Source: Alistipes finegoldii DSM 17242 (GTDB lineage Bacteria > Bacteroidota > Bacteroidia > Bacteroidales > Rikenellaceae). Taken from it: a stretch of DNA of 64,000 nt. Where the stretch lies: assembly GCF_000265365.1 (NCBI RefSeq), contig NC_018011.1, positions 2,373,501 through 2,437,500 on the forward strand. The letters are read 5' to 3'. Positions 53,834 through 62,333 of the stretch are shown piece by piece. How positions within the stretch are numbered: the stretch's first letter is position 1; each line of letters starts with the position of its first letter. The notes under the pieces are model-generated. The model worked only from the letters and a program-made list of their open reading frames with translations, was not told the DNA's origin and made no database searches. The position numbers and the translations under genes were made by a program.

Positions 53834-55901
53834 AGAGATATTTCAGATACTCCGCCATACCTTCCTTGGCGATAGCCTTCCACGCTTCCTCGATGAGAAT
53901 AACCTTTCGCACGCCCTGTAACCGTCGCATCTTATTGATGAAGGTTTCCATGATGATGAGCGTTACGATCGGGAATAGGATTTTGTGATCCTTAATATTA
54001 TCTAACTCAAAGATCACAAGACGTTTTGAGAGCAAATCCAACTGTTTGTCGGAGTTGAGAAGATAGTCATACTCGCCACCCTTGTAGTAGGGTTCAAGCA
54101 CATTGAGAAATCCATCGACATCGAAATCTTTTTCCCGGACATTTTTCTGCCGCAGAAGCCGCCGGTAATCGCTGCCCACGAATTCATAAAACGTGTTAAA
54201 CGAAGGAATCAGTTCAGAATCCTTTCTCAGTTCGGCCAGATAGAGATTAACGGCATTGGAAAGAGCTACCTCCTCGGCCCGCGTCGGCGGTTCATTCTCG
54301 CGTTTCCACAGAGTCAGAATCAAGGTTTTGATAGACTCTCGTTTCTCAATGTCGAAAATCCCGTCATCCGTATAAAACGGATTGAAGCAGATCGGGTTTT
54401 CGTCGGTATAGGTAAAATAGATGCCGTCCTTCCCATGCGTCTTTTGATTCACAAGTTCACACAATCCTTTGTACGAATTACCAGTGTCAACAAGTACAAT
54501 ATGCGCTCCCTGCTCCCAGTATTGACGAACTAAATGATTGGTAATAAACGACTTGCCACTCCCCGAAGGCCCGACGATACATTTATTTCTGTTCTGGATT
54601 ATACCTCGTTTCATCGGCAAATCCGAGATGTCGAGATGTATGGGAATTCCAGTATGCCGATCGACCATTTTGATCCCGAAGGGTGACGGACTGCTGCGGT
54701 AATTTGTCTCTGCGGTGAAAAAGCATAAAGCCGGCTCCAAAAAGGTATAAAATGATTCCTCAGCGGGAAAATCCGCTTCATTACCCGGAATAGCGCCCCA
54801 GAACAATGCCGGAACATCAACCGTATTGTGATGGGGCGTGCAACCCAAAAGTGCGAGCTGGGCTCCAACGTCATTGCGGATACGCTTGAGATCGTCTTCA
54901 TTCTCCGCCCAAGTCATCACATTACAATGGCAGCGAACGGAACGAAGATTACCTACATGAGCTTCCGAAAGATACAGATCGATCCACTCCTTGTTCACGG
55001 CATTCGACCGGGAATACTGCGACAAGGAATTCATATTACGTCCCATGCGTTCGAAGCGTTCGAGAATCTCTTCGTGGTTCTCCAGAAAGATAAACTGATT
55101 GTAAACGTGATCGCATCCGAGCAACAACCCAACGGGTGCGGCAAAAGAAAGACGGCAATCACTGCGATCGGTAGAAAGCCGCTCGTAACGGGTGTCCGTT
55201 CCGACCTGCTGGGGCAGGTCATCCAAATCGGTGAGCGTATGCATACAGAGGATCTTGTCCCCGATCATCATTCGCCCCGGATCGAGCTTTATATCCTCGT
55301 TTACCGAATGTTCGAAGTTGAGCGTGAAATACTGGTTCAGGATTCCCGGAGTCTTTTCATCCCCAAGAATCTCTTCGGTCGTAAGACGCCGGATTCCAAT
55401 CAGACCGCTTTCACGGATAATGCTCTCGGCCTGACCTACGGCATCCAGAAAACGGCTTATAGCTTCGGGATCACGAATCTCCTTTGGAATGATAAAACCC
55501 CGGCACAACGTCGTGAAATTGCTCTGCTGGCTGATACGCTCTTTGGTTGTCTTCGTCAGGAAAAGGTAACAGGCATGCTCAAGGTAAGGCCGTTCATTGA
55601 AATGCCGTTCAAAAGAGCGGGAGAGGAAACTTTGATCGCCATCCCGATTCTCCGGCCGATACTTTTGCGACAGAAACCAGTCCTGTTTATGAACAACGGA
55701 GTAATCGGGTAGGACTTTGATTGCTTTCAGTCAGGTAGCATGAATCGCTTCGTATTCTTTGGTGGTCACGGAAAACAGTTCCGGCAGTTCAACCCGAAAT
55801 GCGACCGTTACATCAGCCTCTTTACTGACGATGCAGCCATGTTCGACAGCCATGATTGGAAACTTATCTTCCAATGTATTTTTTTTCAAAATGCTTTTCA
55901 T
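53834..55901 (-). CDS. traG: TraG (VirB4-like ATPase), 5' exon with in-frame TGA at codon 57
   Basis: 2068 nt from ATG 55901. The N-terminus reads MKSILKKNTLEDKFPIMAVE, continues GCIVSKEADVTVAFRVELPE, then YEAIHAT-TGA-LKAIKVLPDYSVVHKQDWF. TGA (55731-55733) replaces the Trp I expect there in TraG. The frame then runs open to the intron, with Walker A GPSGSGKSF (about residue 440) and Walker B VILIEEAW. TTG 55508 would be the only start giving a long product downstream of the TGA without an early ATG, and would lack about 130 residues. TraG powers assembly of the conjugative channel; it is hit by both a TGA and an intron. Confidence 0.88.
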
Positions 55902-55952
55902 AAGTGTTTGGGATATTAATCCTTTTCAGGCATTTGAACCTCTTATCGACAG

Positions 55953-56285
55953 CTAAAGGTCCCGGATTCCGCTCGTTCTGGCGATGAGCCTTACAAGGGT
56001 TTTCCGAGAACTTATCCTCCGGGGAAACCGATGCCGCGCAGCAAGTTTCATCAGCCCGTGAGCCCCATATTCGGCGTTCAAATGAAAAGTGAACCAGACC
56101 AGCGCAGTACCCAATACCAATGCAATGGTGATACATACTACAGGAGGTGCGCCCATCATGTACAAGACGACAAAAAGGACAAATACGCCTAACAATCCTC
56201 CGGCGAAAATGAAGACATACTGCGCTCTGAGTCCTTTAAATTCAACTTGTTTGCCAACGCCTTTATTAATCATGTACTCGGCCAT
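55953..56285 (-). CDS. traF: Conjugative transposon protein TraF (DUF4133)
   Basis: A 110-aa membrane protein: NKGVGKQVEFKGLRAQYVF, then two adjacent membrane segments (FIFAGGLLGVFVLFVVLYMM and VVCITIALVLGTALVWFTF). VirB3-like position next to TraG. The start at 56285 overlaps the traE stop. Ends TAG. Confidence 0.9.
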   Translation of the reverse strand: MAEYMINKGVGKQVEFKGLRAQYVFIFAGGLLGVFVLFVVLYMMGAPPVVCITIALVLGTALVWFTFHLNAEYGAHGLMKLAARHRFPRRISSRKTLVRLIARTSGIRDL

Positions 56286-56287
56286 CG

Positions 56288-56584
56288 TTAGAGGAAGAAC
56301 GATTCGAGAACGACACCCACGATTACAAGGAAAATGCAGGCTCCAAACCAACTGGCAGCCGTTTTTGAAGTGTCCGGGTCTCCCGACGAGAACTTTTGAT
56401 AGACTTTGATGCCGCCGATCAAGCCAACGACAGCGCCTACGGCATAAATTAATTTCGTTAAAGGCGCAAAATAACTCGTAACCATTGAGGTGGCATCCGT
56501 GATGCCTTTAATACCATTGCCCTGAGCCATAGCTGCGCTGGCAAGAACGACGGCCATCAAAGTCAAAATCAGTTTTTTATTCAT
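56288..56584 (-). CDS. traE: Conjugative transposon protein TraE (DUF4134)
   Basis: A 98-aa protein with a signal (LMAVVLASAAMAQ) and two membrane segments (KLIYAVGAVVGLIGGIKVY, ACIFLVIVGVVLESFFL). VirB2-like pilin position and size. An imperfect 8/9-bp hairpin lies upstream at 56617-56654 in the 158-bp gap to the next gene. Ends TAA. Confidence 0.92.
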   Translation of the reverse strand: MNKKLILTLMAVVLASAAMAQGNGIKGITDATSMVTSYFAPLTKLIYAVGAVVGLIGGIKVYQKFSSGDPDTSKTAASWFGACIFLVIVGVVLESFFL

Positions 56585-56742
56585 TTTTTATGTCTGCGTT
56601 TTAAAATTATTAAAAACCGCAGACCGCGCACTTCGGAAGATTGGCGGCCTGCGGTCGTCAGTCTTCGTTAGTGCGTTCAGGTCAGTCAGCCTGAATCGAA
56701 ATAGAGCATTTTCATCGCTTCGTAGTTTTTGGGTTTAACAAT

Positions 56743-57384
56743 TTAACTGTAAGCACCTGCATCGAAATTATCAATGCCGTACTTCTCTTCATCCGTAGGT
56801 TCCAGCAGGTCCCGTTGTTCATCGGCTTGTGCAAGTTCCAACTGTTCGGCAACTTCCCGGCGAATTTGTTCTTCATCGATGATCTCGATAATCTCCTCCT
56901 CTCCGTCACCGCCATTGACAGGAACAAATCGCGCCGCAGCAAAACCTTTGTCTTCCCACCTCTGCGGCTGTTTCTTTTCTGCAGGGCGGGGTGTCTGCGT
57001 TCTCTGAAAGGCCGGAGCCCTCCATTCCATGATCCGCGGCTCCTGCTCAACCTTCGTCGTGGCTGCAAATGTATCATCCCCGGCAGTTTTTGGTTCTCTT
57101 TTCGGGCCGATGTCACCCGTTGGCTCTTTCTGGCGTGAAACATACCGCTTCTTTTCAACCAGATTATCGTCCGTCAGCGTAGATATTACCTCCTGTTCGG
57201 GAGACGCCAAGGGTTGTTCGGGCGAACTGCGGCAGGAAAATCGGAGTATAGGACCGAACCATTCCCGAAGCAAAGACCGCCATCCGTCAAAGAAAAGTTG
57301 TGCGAGTTTTCCTTTAAACAGGAACTTGTCTACATAGAGATATGTAGAAAGGCTTCCCAAGAGTATTATTAGGATTGTCTTCAT
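56743..57384 (-). CDS. TraD-like tra operon protein
   Basis: A 213-aa protein with one N-terminal membrane segment (TILIILLGSLSTYLYVDKFLF) and a long hydrophilic region. Its C-terminus is very acidic (GGDGEEEIIEIIDEEQIRREVAEQ). This fits DUF4122/TraD of Bacteroidetes conjugative transposons by position and layout. The start at 57384 overlaps the DUF3408 gene stop. Ends TAA. Confidence 0.65.
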   Translation of the reverse strand: MKTILIILLGSLSTYLYVDKFLFKGKLAQLFFDGWRSLLREWFGPILRFSCRSSPEQPLASPEQEVISTLTDDNLVEKKRYVSRQKEPTGDIGPKREPKTAGDDTFAATTKVEQEPRIMEWRAPAFQRTQTPRPAEKKQPQRWEDKGFAAARFVPVNGGDGEEEIIEIIDEEQIRREVAEQLELAQADEQRDLLEPTDEEKYGIDNFDAGAYS

Positions 57385-57385
57385 G

Positions 57386-57832
57386 CTACAATATGTCTTT
57401 CGTATTCTTCTGACGATGCAATCTGTTAATCTCATCCCGAAACAATTCAAGATGATGGGCAAGGATATTTTCGGCAAAGGATGTGACTGAAATCCTGCTC
57501 CATCCCAACCGGCGTACTACATCTGAGAGTTTCTCTTTAGTCTTTGAACTGATGTATATTGCACTGCGCTGCTGCACGACATGTTCGCAGAGGAAAAGCC
57601 GCTCATAGCTCGATATAGGGCGAGGTTTCGCTGGTTGAGGAGGTCTTTGTTCAGTAACAGCCCCTTTCACCTCTTGCTGTACATTCTCTTCGGTTCTGTT
57701 CGCAGAGTCGGTCTTGCCGGTTTGCGCCGTGGGATTATTCAGCACGGAGCCCGAAGGACTGCGGCGCGACGCCACTTCTCGCAGGAGGATTTCATCAAGA
57801 TCAATCTCCTCCAATTTTTTCTTTCCTGCCAT
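57386..57832 (-). CDS. DUF3408 protein (TraB/TraC-like)
   Basis: A 148-aa protein. The N-terminal half is disordered and Pro-rich. The C-terminal half (SYERLFLCEHVVQQRSAIYI, then LSDVVRRLGWSRISVTSFAENIL) resembles a ribbon-helix-helix DNA-binding fold, as in DUF3408. It is located between parA and traD-like genes, as in CTnDOT-type elements. Probable DNA-binding partner of the ParA-like protein. Ends TAG. Confidence 0.75.
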   Translation of the reverse strand: MAGKKKLEEIDLDEILLREVASRRSPSGSVLNNPTAQTGKTDSANRTEENVQQEVKGAVTEQRPPQPAKPRPISSYERLFLCEHVVQQRSAIYISSKTKEKLSDVVRRLGWSRISVTSFAENILAHHLELFRDEINRLHRQKNTKDIL

Positions 57833-57834
57833 GC

Positions 57835-58599
57835 CTATTCCTCCTCGACGATTTTGCAGATTTCAGCACACAGAGAATCGAGACAGCACTCCGCAACGAA
57901 AGACCGCTCACCGGGGAAAAGCGTCGAACGGCATATAGCGCCGCCTTCGGGCCGCAATTCTTTACTGAAACGAAGGCGCTGCGGGATGTTGGTTTGCATC
58001 ATCGGGAGCCCGAATGCGGCCAAAGCCTTCTCGTACAGATCGTATAGTGGCGTGCGTTCACGGCGATCGATCATCGACCAAAAAAGATGCACTCCTTTGA
58101 TTTCCGACTTCTCGCTGGGAATAAAAGACTCCGCAATGGTGCGGGCAAAAGTTACACTGCTCTCCATAATCATCTTATCAGCTTTCAGCGGGATGAAAAT
58201 CCGCTCCAAGCCGGCAATAAGGGGTAGAACCCCCTTGGTCGCAGTAGTGCCCGGGAGATCGAAAAAAACGTAATCGTACTCCTCATCAGTAGAATCGAGG
58301 AAGGTTTTAACTGTAGTCAAGGCTGTGGCGGCCCGGCATTCAAGTACAGGCCAAATCTTCCGCCCTGTAGCTTTATACTGCCGAATCATCATCAGTTTGT
58401 AATAATCCGAGCGGTCGAGGATTTCCAACTCCCGGCGGCGCTGTTCAAGAATGCTCCACTGGGGGTAGTCGCAATCCGCGACTACAACACGCCGGCCGAG
58501 ACGATAATGAAGCATTCCCGCAAGAAGAATTGTAAAAGTAGATTTCCCGACGCCGCCTTTCTGACTGCAGATAGAGATGAAATGAGGTTTGTTTTTCAT
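57835..58599 (-). CDS. ParA-like ATPase (TraA family)
   Basis: A 254-aa protein. Deviant Walker A QKGGVGKST (about 12-20), Walker A' region DCDYPQWS and Walker B VFFDLPGT. The start at 58599 follows a promoter-proximal Met (MKNKPHF). First gene of the minus-strand tra operon. The four 11-bp repeats in the region just upstream (58645-58745) could be its centromere-like or operator sites. Ends TAG. Confidence 0.9.
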   Translation of the reverse strand: MKNKPHFISICSQKGGVGKSTFTILLAGMLHYRLGRRVVVADCDYPQWSILEQRRRELEILDRSDYYKLMMIRQYKATGRKIWPVLECRAATALTTVKTFLDSTDEEYDYVFFDLPGTTATKGVLPLIAGLERIFIPLKADKMIMESSVTFARTIAESFIPSEKSEIKGVHLFWSMIDRRERTPLYDLYEKALAAFGLPMMQTNIPQRLRFSKELRPEGGAICRSTLFPGERSFVAECCLDSLCAEICKIVEEE

Positions 58600-58637
58600 A
58601 GCTGAATTCATATATTGATTCCGTTGAGTGGAATGCT

Positions 58638-58745
58638 GTCATTGCACTGCATGCAGGCAATGACCGCCGTGAACCCCGATCATTCATTTCACTGAATGCA
58701 TCGTATTCACTGAATGCAGTGCGTGAACTGAATTCACTGCATGAA
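58638..58745. repeat. Repeat cluster upstream of parA: CACTGmATGmA x4 and a palindrome
   Basis: Four 11-bp copies start at 58645, 58690, 58708 and 58735 (CACTGCATGCA, CACTGAATGCA twice, CACTGCATGAA). The intervals are 45, 18 and 27 bp. The first copy sits within a larger inverted repeat GTCATTGC / GCAATGAC (58638-58645, 58657-58664) around CTGCATGCAG. Candidate parS-like or autoregulatory site. Confidence 0.65.
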
Positions 58746-58936
58746 CGGCCTGCTTCCAACGACCTCAATTCATACAGCGACCTGCACGCATCCACATCAT
58801 CCGGCACAAAGAAAAGCAGGAATCGAAGCCCTGATTCAGTATGTCACTCAATGACACTCCCAGTCCGCAATCGTCTCTTGTGCAGTTGATTTTTTATCCC
58901 TAACATTGCACATGAGAACGATACCGCATCCGATGA

Positions 58937-59077
58937 GCGGCGGCACGCTGGCCGCCGCCGGGAATAATCCGCTGAATAAGCGGATTCTATCGGCGCCTGC
59001 CGATAGCGAGCTGTGTTTTTGTATGCCGCAAATATTTGCGGCATACAAAAAGGCCCGGACTCCGAAGTCGTCCGGGC
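58937..59077. other. Cluster of five hairpins upstream of mobA (candidate oriT)
   Basis: Perfect stems in a row: GCGGCGGC (58937-58944 / 58951-58958); AATCCGCT (58966-58973 / 58979-58986); CTATCGGC (58987-58994 / 58999-59006); a 36-bp perfect palindrome (59016-59051, arms starting TTTTTGTATGCC); GCCCGGAC (59053-59060 / 59070-59077). The 58746-59119 stretch has no gene. oriT lies just upstream of the mob genes in related elements, so this is the best oriT candidate; some hairpins may be terminators. Confidence 0.6.
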
Positions 59078-59119
59078 TGGTTTTCGCTCCAAAGTCGCAT
59101 AACCTATAAAAAAATTACT

Positions 59120-59536
59120 ATGGCAAATGGAAAATCGGGGCGTCCGAAGGCCAAAGACCCCAAAACTCACAGGTATAATTTCAAGCTCAACGATGAACAG
59201 GAACTACATTTCCGGAAGATGCTCGAAGAAGCCGGCTACCGGGAAAACATCTCGAAATTCATCCTCGCACGTCTGTTCGGATGAGAGTTCCGGGTCTATA
59301 AAAGCGATCCTACAGGCGCAAAATATGTCGCGCGGCTGAATGATTTCTACTGGCAGTTCTCCCGAATAGGGAACAACTATAACCAGATCGTAAAGCAAGT
59401 GAACACCCACTTTTCGGAGCAGGCGATCCCCGTGCAGCTCGACATGCTCATCGGCTACACACGCCAGCTCAAAGCCCTGAGCGAAAAGATCGCATCCCTG
59501 ACCGAAGAACTGCGCAAACAATGGTTGCCCGAATAA
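59120..59536 (+). CDS. mobA: Mobilization accessory protein MobA with in-frame TGA at codon 55
   Basis: 138 codons from ATG 59120 to TAA 59536, whose 3' end overlaps the relaxase gene by 16 bp as is usual for mobA-mobB. The N-terminal ribbon-helix-helix-like part (GRPKAKDPKTHRYNFKLNDE) runs to ARLFG, then TGA (59282-59284). EFRVYKSDPTG and the helical NNYNQIVKQVNTHF segment, the family core, follow in the same frame with no other stop for 83 codons. Without readthrough only a 54-aa fragment is made. MobA helps the relaxase bind oriT. Confidence 0.82.
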
Positions 59537-60810
59537 ACCACGGCGCACATATCGAAGGGGTGCTTTTCTACAACAAGTTCAAGACCGACAAAGGCGAAGC
59601 ACGGGTCGTCCTGTGCCACAACCTGCCCATCGTTCCCCAAGACGGCAAGATCGACATCCGCCGCCTGAGCGAAGCATTCCGCCCCTGGATGACGCATCCC
59701 CGGCCCAGACTCGGGGAACCGGTCTTTCATGTCTCGTTAAACCCCAATCCAAAAGACCGGATAGACGAGATGAAAATGCTTGAAATAGCTCATTACTACA
59801 TGGAGCGCATGGGCTATGGGGATCAGCCCTATGTCATTTTCGAACACAACGACATCGAACGCAAGCATTACCACATCGTTTCGACACGGATAAAACCCGA
59901 CGGCACGACGATCGACTCTTTCGAATACAAGAAACGATCGAAGGCCCTGACCGAAGAAATAGAACGCGAATTCAACCTTATTCCGACCGTTCAGGGCCAG
60001 CAGTCCGCAGCTTTCGAGGAACTGCGCAAGGTCGAATACGCGCAGAGCAACCTCAAAGCGCAGCTATCTTCCGTACTCAACAACCTGACGGACCGCTACC
60101 GATTCAGTTCTAAAGGCGAATTTACGACCCTGCTGAAAATCTTCAACATCTGGATGGAGGAATGCAAGGGAGAAGTCGAAGGCCGTCCCTATGCCGGCAT
60201 TATATACGGAGCCTTGGATGAACACGGCCAACGGGTAGGAAAACCCATCAAGTCAAGCCGTATTAGCAAGAAATTCGGCTATAAGGCACTGCAAAAGGAA
60301 TACAGCAAAACCAAACGATGGATCGCCGGTAACAAACAGAAGTTGGAGCCGACACGGATAACAATCCGTGAGGCGATGAAGACCGCCCGGACTACTGAGG
60401 AATTTGCAGCGGCGATACGTCCGGGTGGAATATCAGTAGTCTTCCATCGAAGCGCCGAACATGAAAACAGAATCTACGGCGTTACATTCATCGACCATAG
60501 GAACGGACTTGTTATAAACGGCTCCCGGCTCGACAAGGCTTTTGCGGCCAACCGCTTCCAAGAACTGTTTACCAAGGCTCCGGCCACTGAGCCTCAGAAC
60601 CGTGCGGAGCGTTCGCAGCAGAGCTCCGACACGGGAAATGACTGGTTCACGCAGCAATCGCACGACTTTGGAGCCATATCCGACATATTCCCGGACCTGG
60701 ATTTATTCTCCGTGCTGCTCAACGAGGCATCCAGACCCGATTATTGGGATGAATGGGCGCAGGAATACCAACGAAGAAAAAAGAAGAAAAAACGCCGGCA
60801 CTTGAAATAA
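59521..60810 (+). CDS. mobB: Relaxase MobB
   Basis: A 429-aa relaxase/mobilization nuclease. Its N-terminal domain has Tyr candidates (FYNKFK) and a three-His metal site (FEHNDIERKHYHIVSTRI at about 119-136). The middle part is helical, and the C-terminus is Lys/Arg-rich (RRKKKKKRRH). It nicks oriT and leads the strand into the recipient. Intact, ends TAA. The VirD4-type coupling protein gene (mobC) that usually follows is not present in the next 3 kb. Confidence 0.9.
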   Translation: MVARINHGAHIEGVLFYNKFKTDKGEARVVLCHNLPIVPQDGKIDIRRLSEAFRPWMTHPRPRLGEPVFHVSLNPNPKDRIDEMKMLEIAHYYMERMGYGDQPYVIFEHNDIERKHYHIVSTRIKPDGTTIDSFEYKKRSKALTEEIEREFNLIPTVQGQQSAAFEELRKVEYAQSNLKAQLSSVLNNLTDRYRFSSKGEFTTLLKIFNIWMEECKGEVEGRPYAGIIYGALDEHGQRVGKPIKSSRISKKFGYKALQKEYSKTKRWIAGNKQKLEPTRITIREAMKTARTTEEFAAAIRPGGISVVFHRSAEHENRIYGVTFIDHRNGLVINGSRLDKAFAANRFQELFTKAPATEPQNRAERSQQSSDTGNDWFTQQSHDFGAISDIFPDLDLFSVLLNEASRPDYWDEWAQEYQRRKKKKKRRHLK

Positions 60811-60843
60811 TACCCGTCAAAACTTAAAGCAGGCTTACAAAAA

Positions 60844-60862
60844 AAGCTGTCATAGACAGCTT
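60844..60862 (-). terminator. Terminator of the minus-strand zinc-ribbon operon
   Basis: An 8-bp stem AAGCTGTC / GACAGCTT with a 3-nt loop and, in minus orientation, a run of seven T. Confidence 0.75.
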
Positions 60863-60892
60863 ACATTTTGGATTCTCCGGTACACGCCCGGA

Positions 60893-61060
60893 TTAGGTGA
60901 TTTTTTTATCCCCTGTTCCCAGCTTTTGACGGTCAACATGCAACCGTAGGCCGCAATGCGGACAGACGATATTATCAGCCTTGAGTAATTGTTCTACCGA
61001 TAAAGGAATATAACCACTGCATACGGGGCAACTCATGCCCATTGGCTCTGACGGTATCAT
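60893..61060 (-). CDS. Small zinc-ribbon protein (55 aa)
   Basis: ATG 61060 to TAA 60893. Two CxxC knuckles (SCPVCSG and VCPHCGL) 22 residues apart make a zinc ribbon, with a basic tail (HVDRQK). It starts 7 bp after the stop of the membrane-protein gene, so the two form an operon ended by the terminator at 60844. Function not recognised. Confidence 0.65.
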   Translation of the reverse strand: MIPSEPMGMSCPVCSGYIPLSVEQLLKADNIVCPHCGLRLHVDRQKLGTGDKKIT

Positions 61061-61067
61061 ATAATAA

Positions 61068-62180
61068 TCACTTTACAGGTTTCAGTTCTTGGGGCAGTAT
61101 ATAGGGAATCATGGCTATTTTAACCGAACTGACACCCGTTCTCAGGATATTTATAACCCATCTTTCACCGTTTTTTCTTTTAATAACAACTTTCTCTCCC
61201 TTTTTTACCGGACATTCTTGTTCTGAATAATACGGTTGACTGGATTCCGGGGCCTTTGTCCAGCCAACTATGCCTGAGAAGATCAGGTTATTATAAATAG
61301 AGTTGAATTCCATAGTTATCATAACTTCCCCTCCCCAGACAGCTACAGCTTCATCCGACGTTATGTCTAATTCAAGCATATTATTCTTTTCTTCGGATTC
61401 AGAAGGCAAATTCGAAACACGGGGGATAGATGGAACTACTGTTTGCACACTGTCGGGCTTCGAATCCTTCATTTTATTCACAACAAAACAGAACCCATAA
61501 CCAGCCGAAAATATAAAACTAACTGCCGTAATAATAGACCACAGAGATTTAACTTTAACCCGGCCAAGTAATTTCCATAATTCTTTGCAAGTTATATTTT
61601 CCATGTACCTTACGACAATCGCATAGTCATCGCTATTCTTTCCCGCGTTATTTTGAATCTGGGATTGTGCCTGTGCCGCGGCTTGCGCCTGAACTTGGTT
61701 ATTCACGTTGATATTAACTTGAAGCGGCTTGTCGTCCCGGCTATGGGCATTCTTTTGCTCCTGTTCCTGATCCTTCTGCTGCTCCTCGTCCACTAATTTC
61801 AAAAAATGGTTGCAAGCTTCGATTGTTTCCTGACGCATGATTTCAATGCCGGAAACAGGCAGTGGAAGCGATCCTTCACGCTTAGTATAGTAATCGATCG
61901 TCTTTTTGAAAACAGCATCTTTCGACTGAAGATAATTCTTTAAGTTCTTGACGGTATCGATAAGATGCTTCGGGCTTACAAAATGATTGCCTATCTCTAA
62001 ATCACAAAACTCCTCCCTTAAATTATGAGCAATATCCCGTGATGTTTGGATGATTTCACTGCTGTTTATAAATTCTCCATACGAACGACTACCGTATTCC
62101 TTCATACTCTCGAAGTATTCACGGGAATGGTTCTGCACGAACTTTTCGAAATATTTCCTGGCTTCGTCAAAAGTATTCAT
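61068..62180 (-). CDS. Membrane-anchored hypothetical protein (370 aa)
   Basis: Not recognised. The layout is a helical N-terminal domain (about 1-135), a Gln/Asn/Ala-rich linker (about 150-180, NINVNNQVQAQAAAQAQ), a single membrane segment (SIITAVSFIFSAGYGFCFVV at about 215-235) and a beta-rich C-terminal domain (about 265-365). It is coupled to a zinc-ribbon gene. The modular layout with a membrane anchor would fit an envelope sensor or a defence-type protein, but nothing specific is visible. Ends TGA. Confidence 0.6.
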   Translation of the reverse strand: MNTFDEARKYFEKFVQNHSREYFESMKEYGSRSYGEFINSSEIIQTSRDIAHNLREEFCDLEIGNHFVSPKHLIDTVKNLKNYLQSKDAVFKKTIDYYTKREGSLPLPVSGIEIMRQETIEACNHFLKLVDEEQQKDQEQEQKNAHSRDDKPLQVNINVNNQVQAQAAAQAQSQIQNNAGKNSDDYAIVVRYMENITCKELWKLLGRVKVKSLWSIITAVSFIFSAGYGFCFVVNKMKDSKPDSVQTVVPSIPRVSNLPSESEEKNNMLELDITSDEAVAVWGGEVMITMEFNSIYNNLIFSGIVGWTKAPESSQPYYSEQECPVKKGEKVVIKRKNGERWVINILRTGVSSVKIAMIPYILPQELKPVK

Positions 62181-62333
62181 AAAACAAAGGTAGTGAATTA
62201 TCTCCGAATTATCCTAATATCCAGAACCTCGAAAAAAACGCAAACACCTGCCCGTAGTAGCTGCAGAGACTTTCGACCGTGGAAACGGATAGAATACCCA
62301 TATCAACCGGCACATCAGAAAATTACTTGAAGA

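Noticed and set aside
58645..58745. CRISPR array in the CACTGmATGmA repeats
   Set aside because: Repeats are only 11 bp, spacing is irregular, and no cas genes are in the window.
59036..59284. 82-aa frame starting upstream of mobA
   Set aside because: Its first 28 residues are translated from the hairpin region; the family start is ATG 59120.
14558..59536. Selenocysteine as the explanation for in-frame TGA
   Set aside because: These are conjugation and DNA-binding proteins with no expected selenocysteine, and no convincing hairpin of SECIS type was seen right after the codons.
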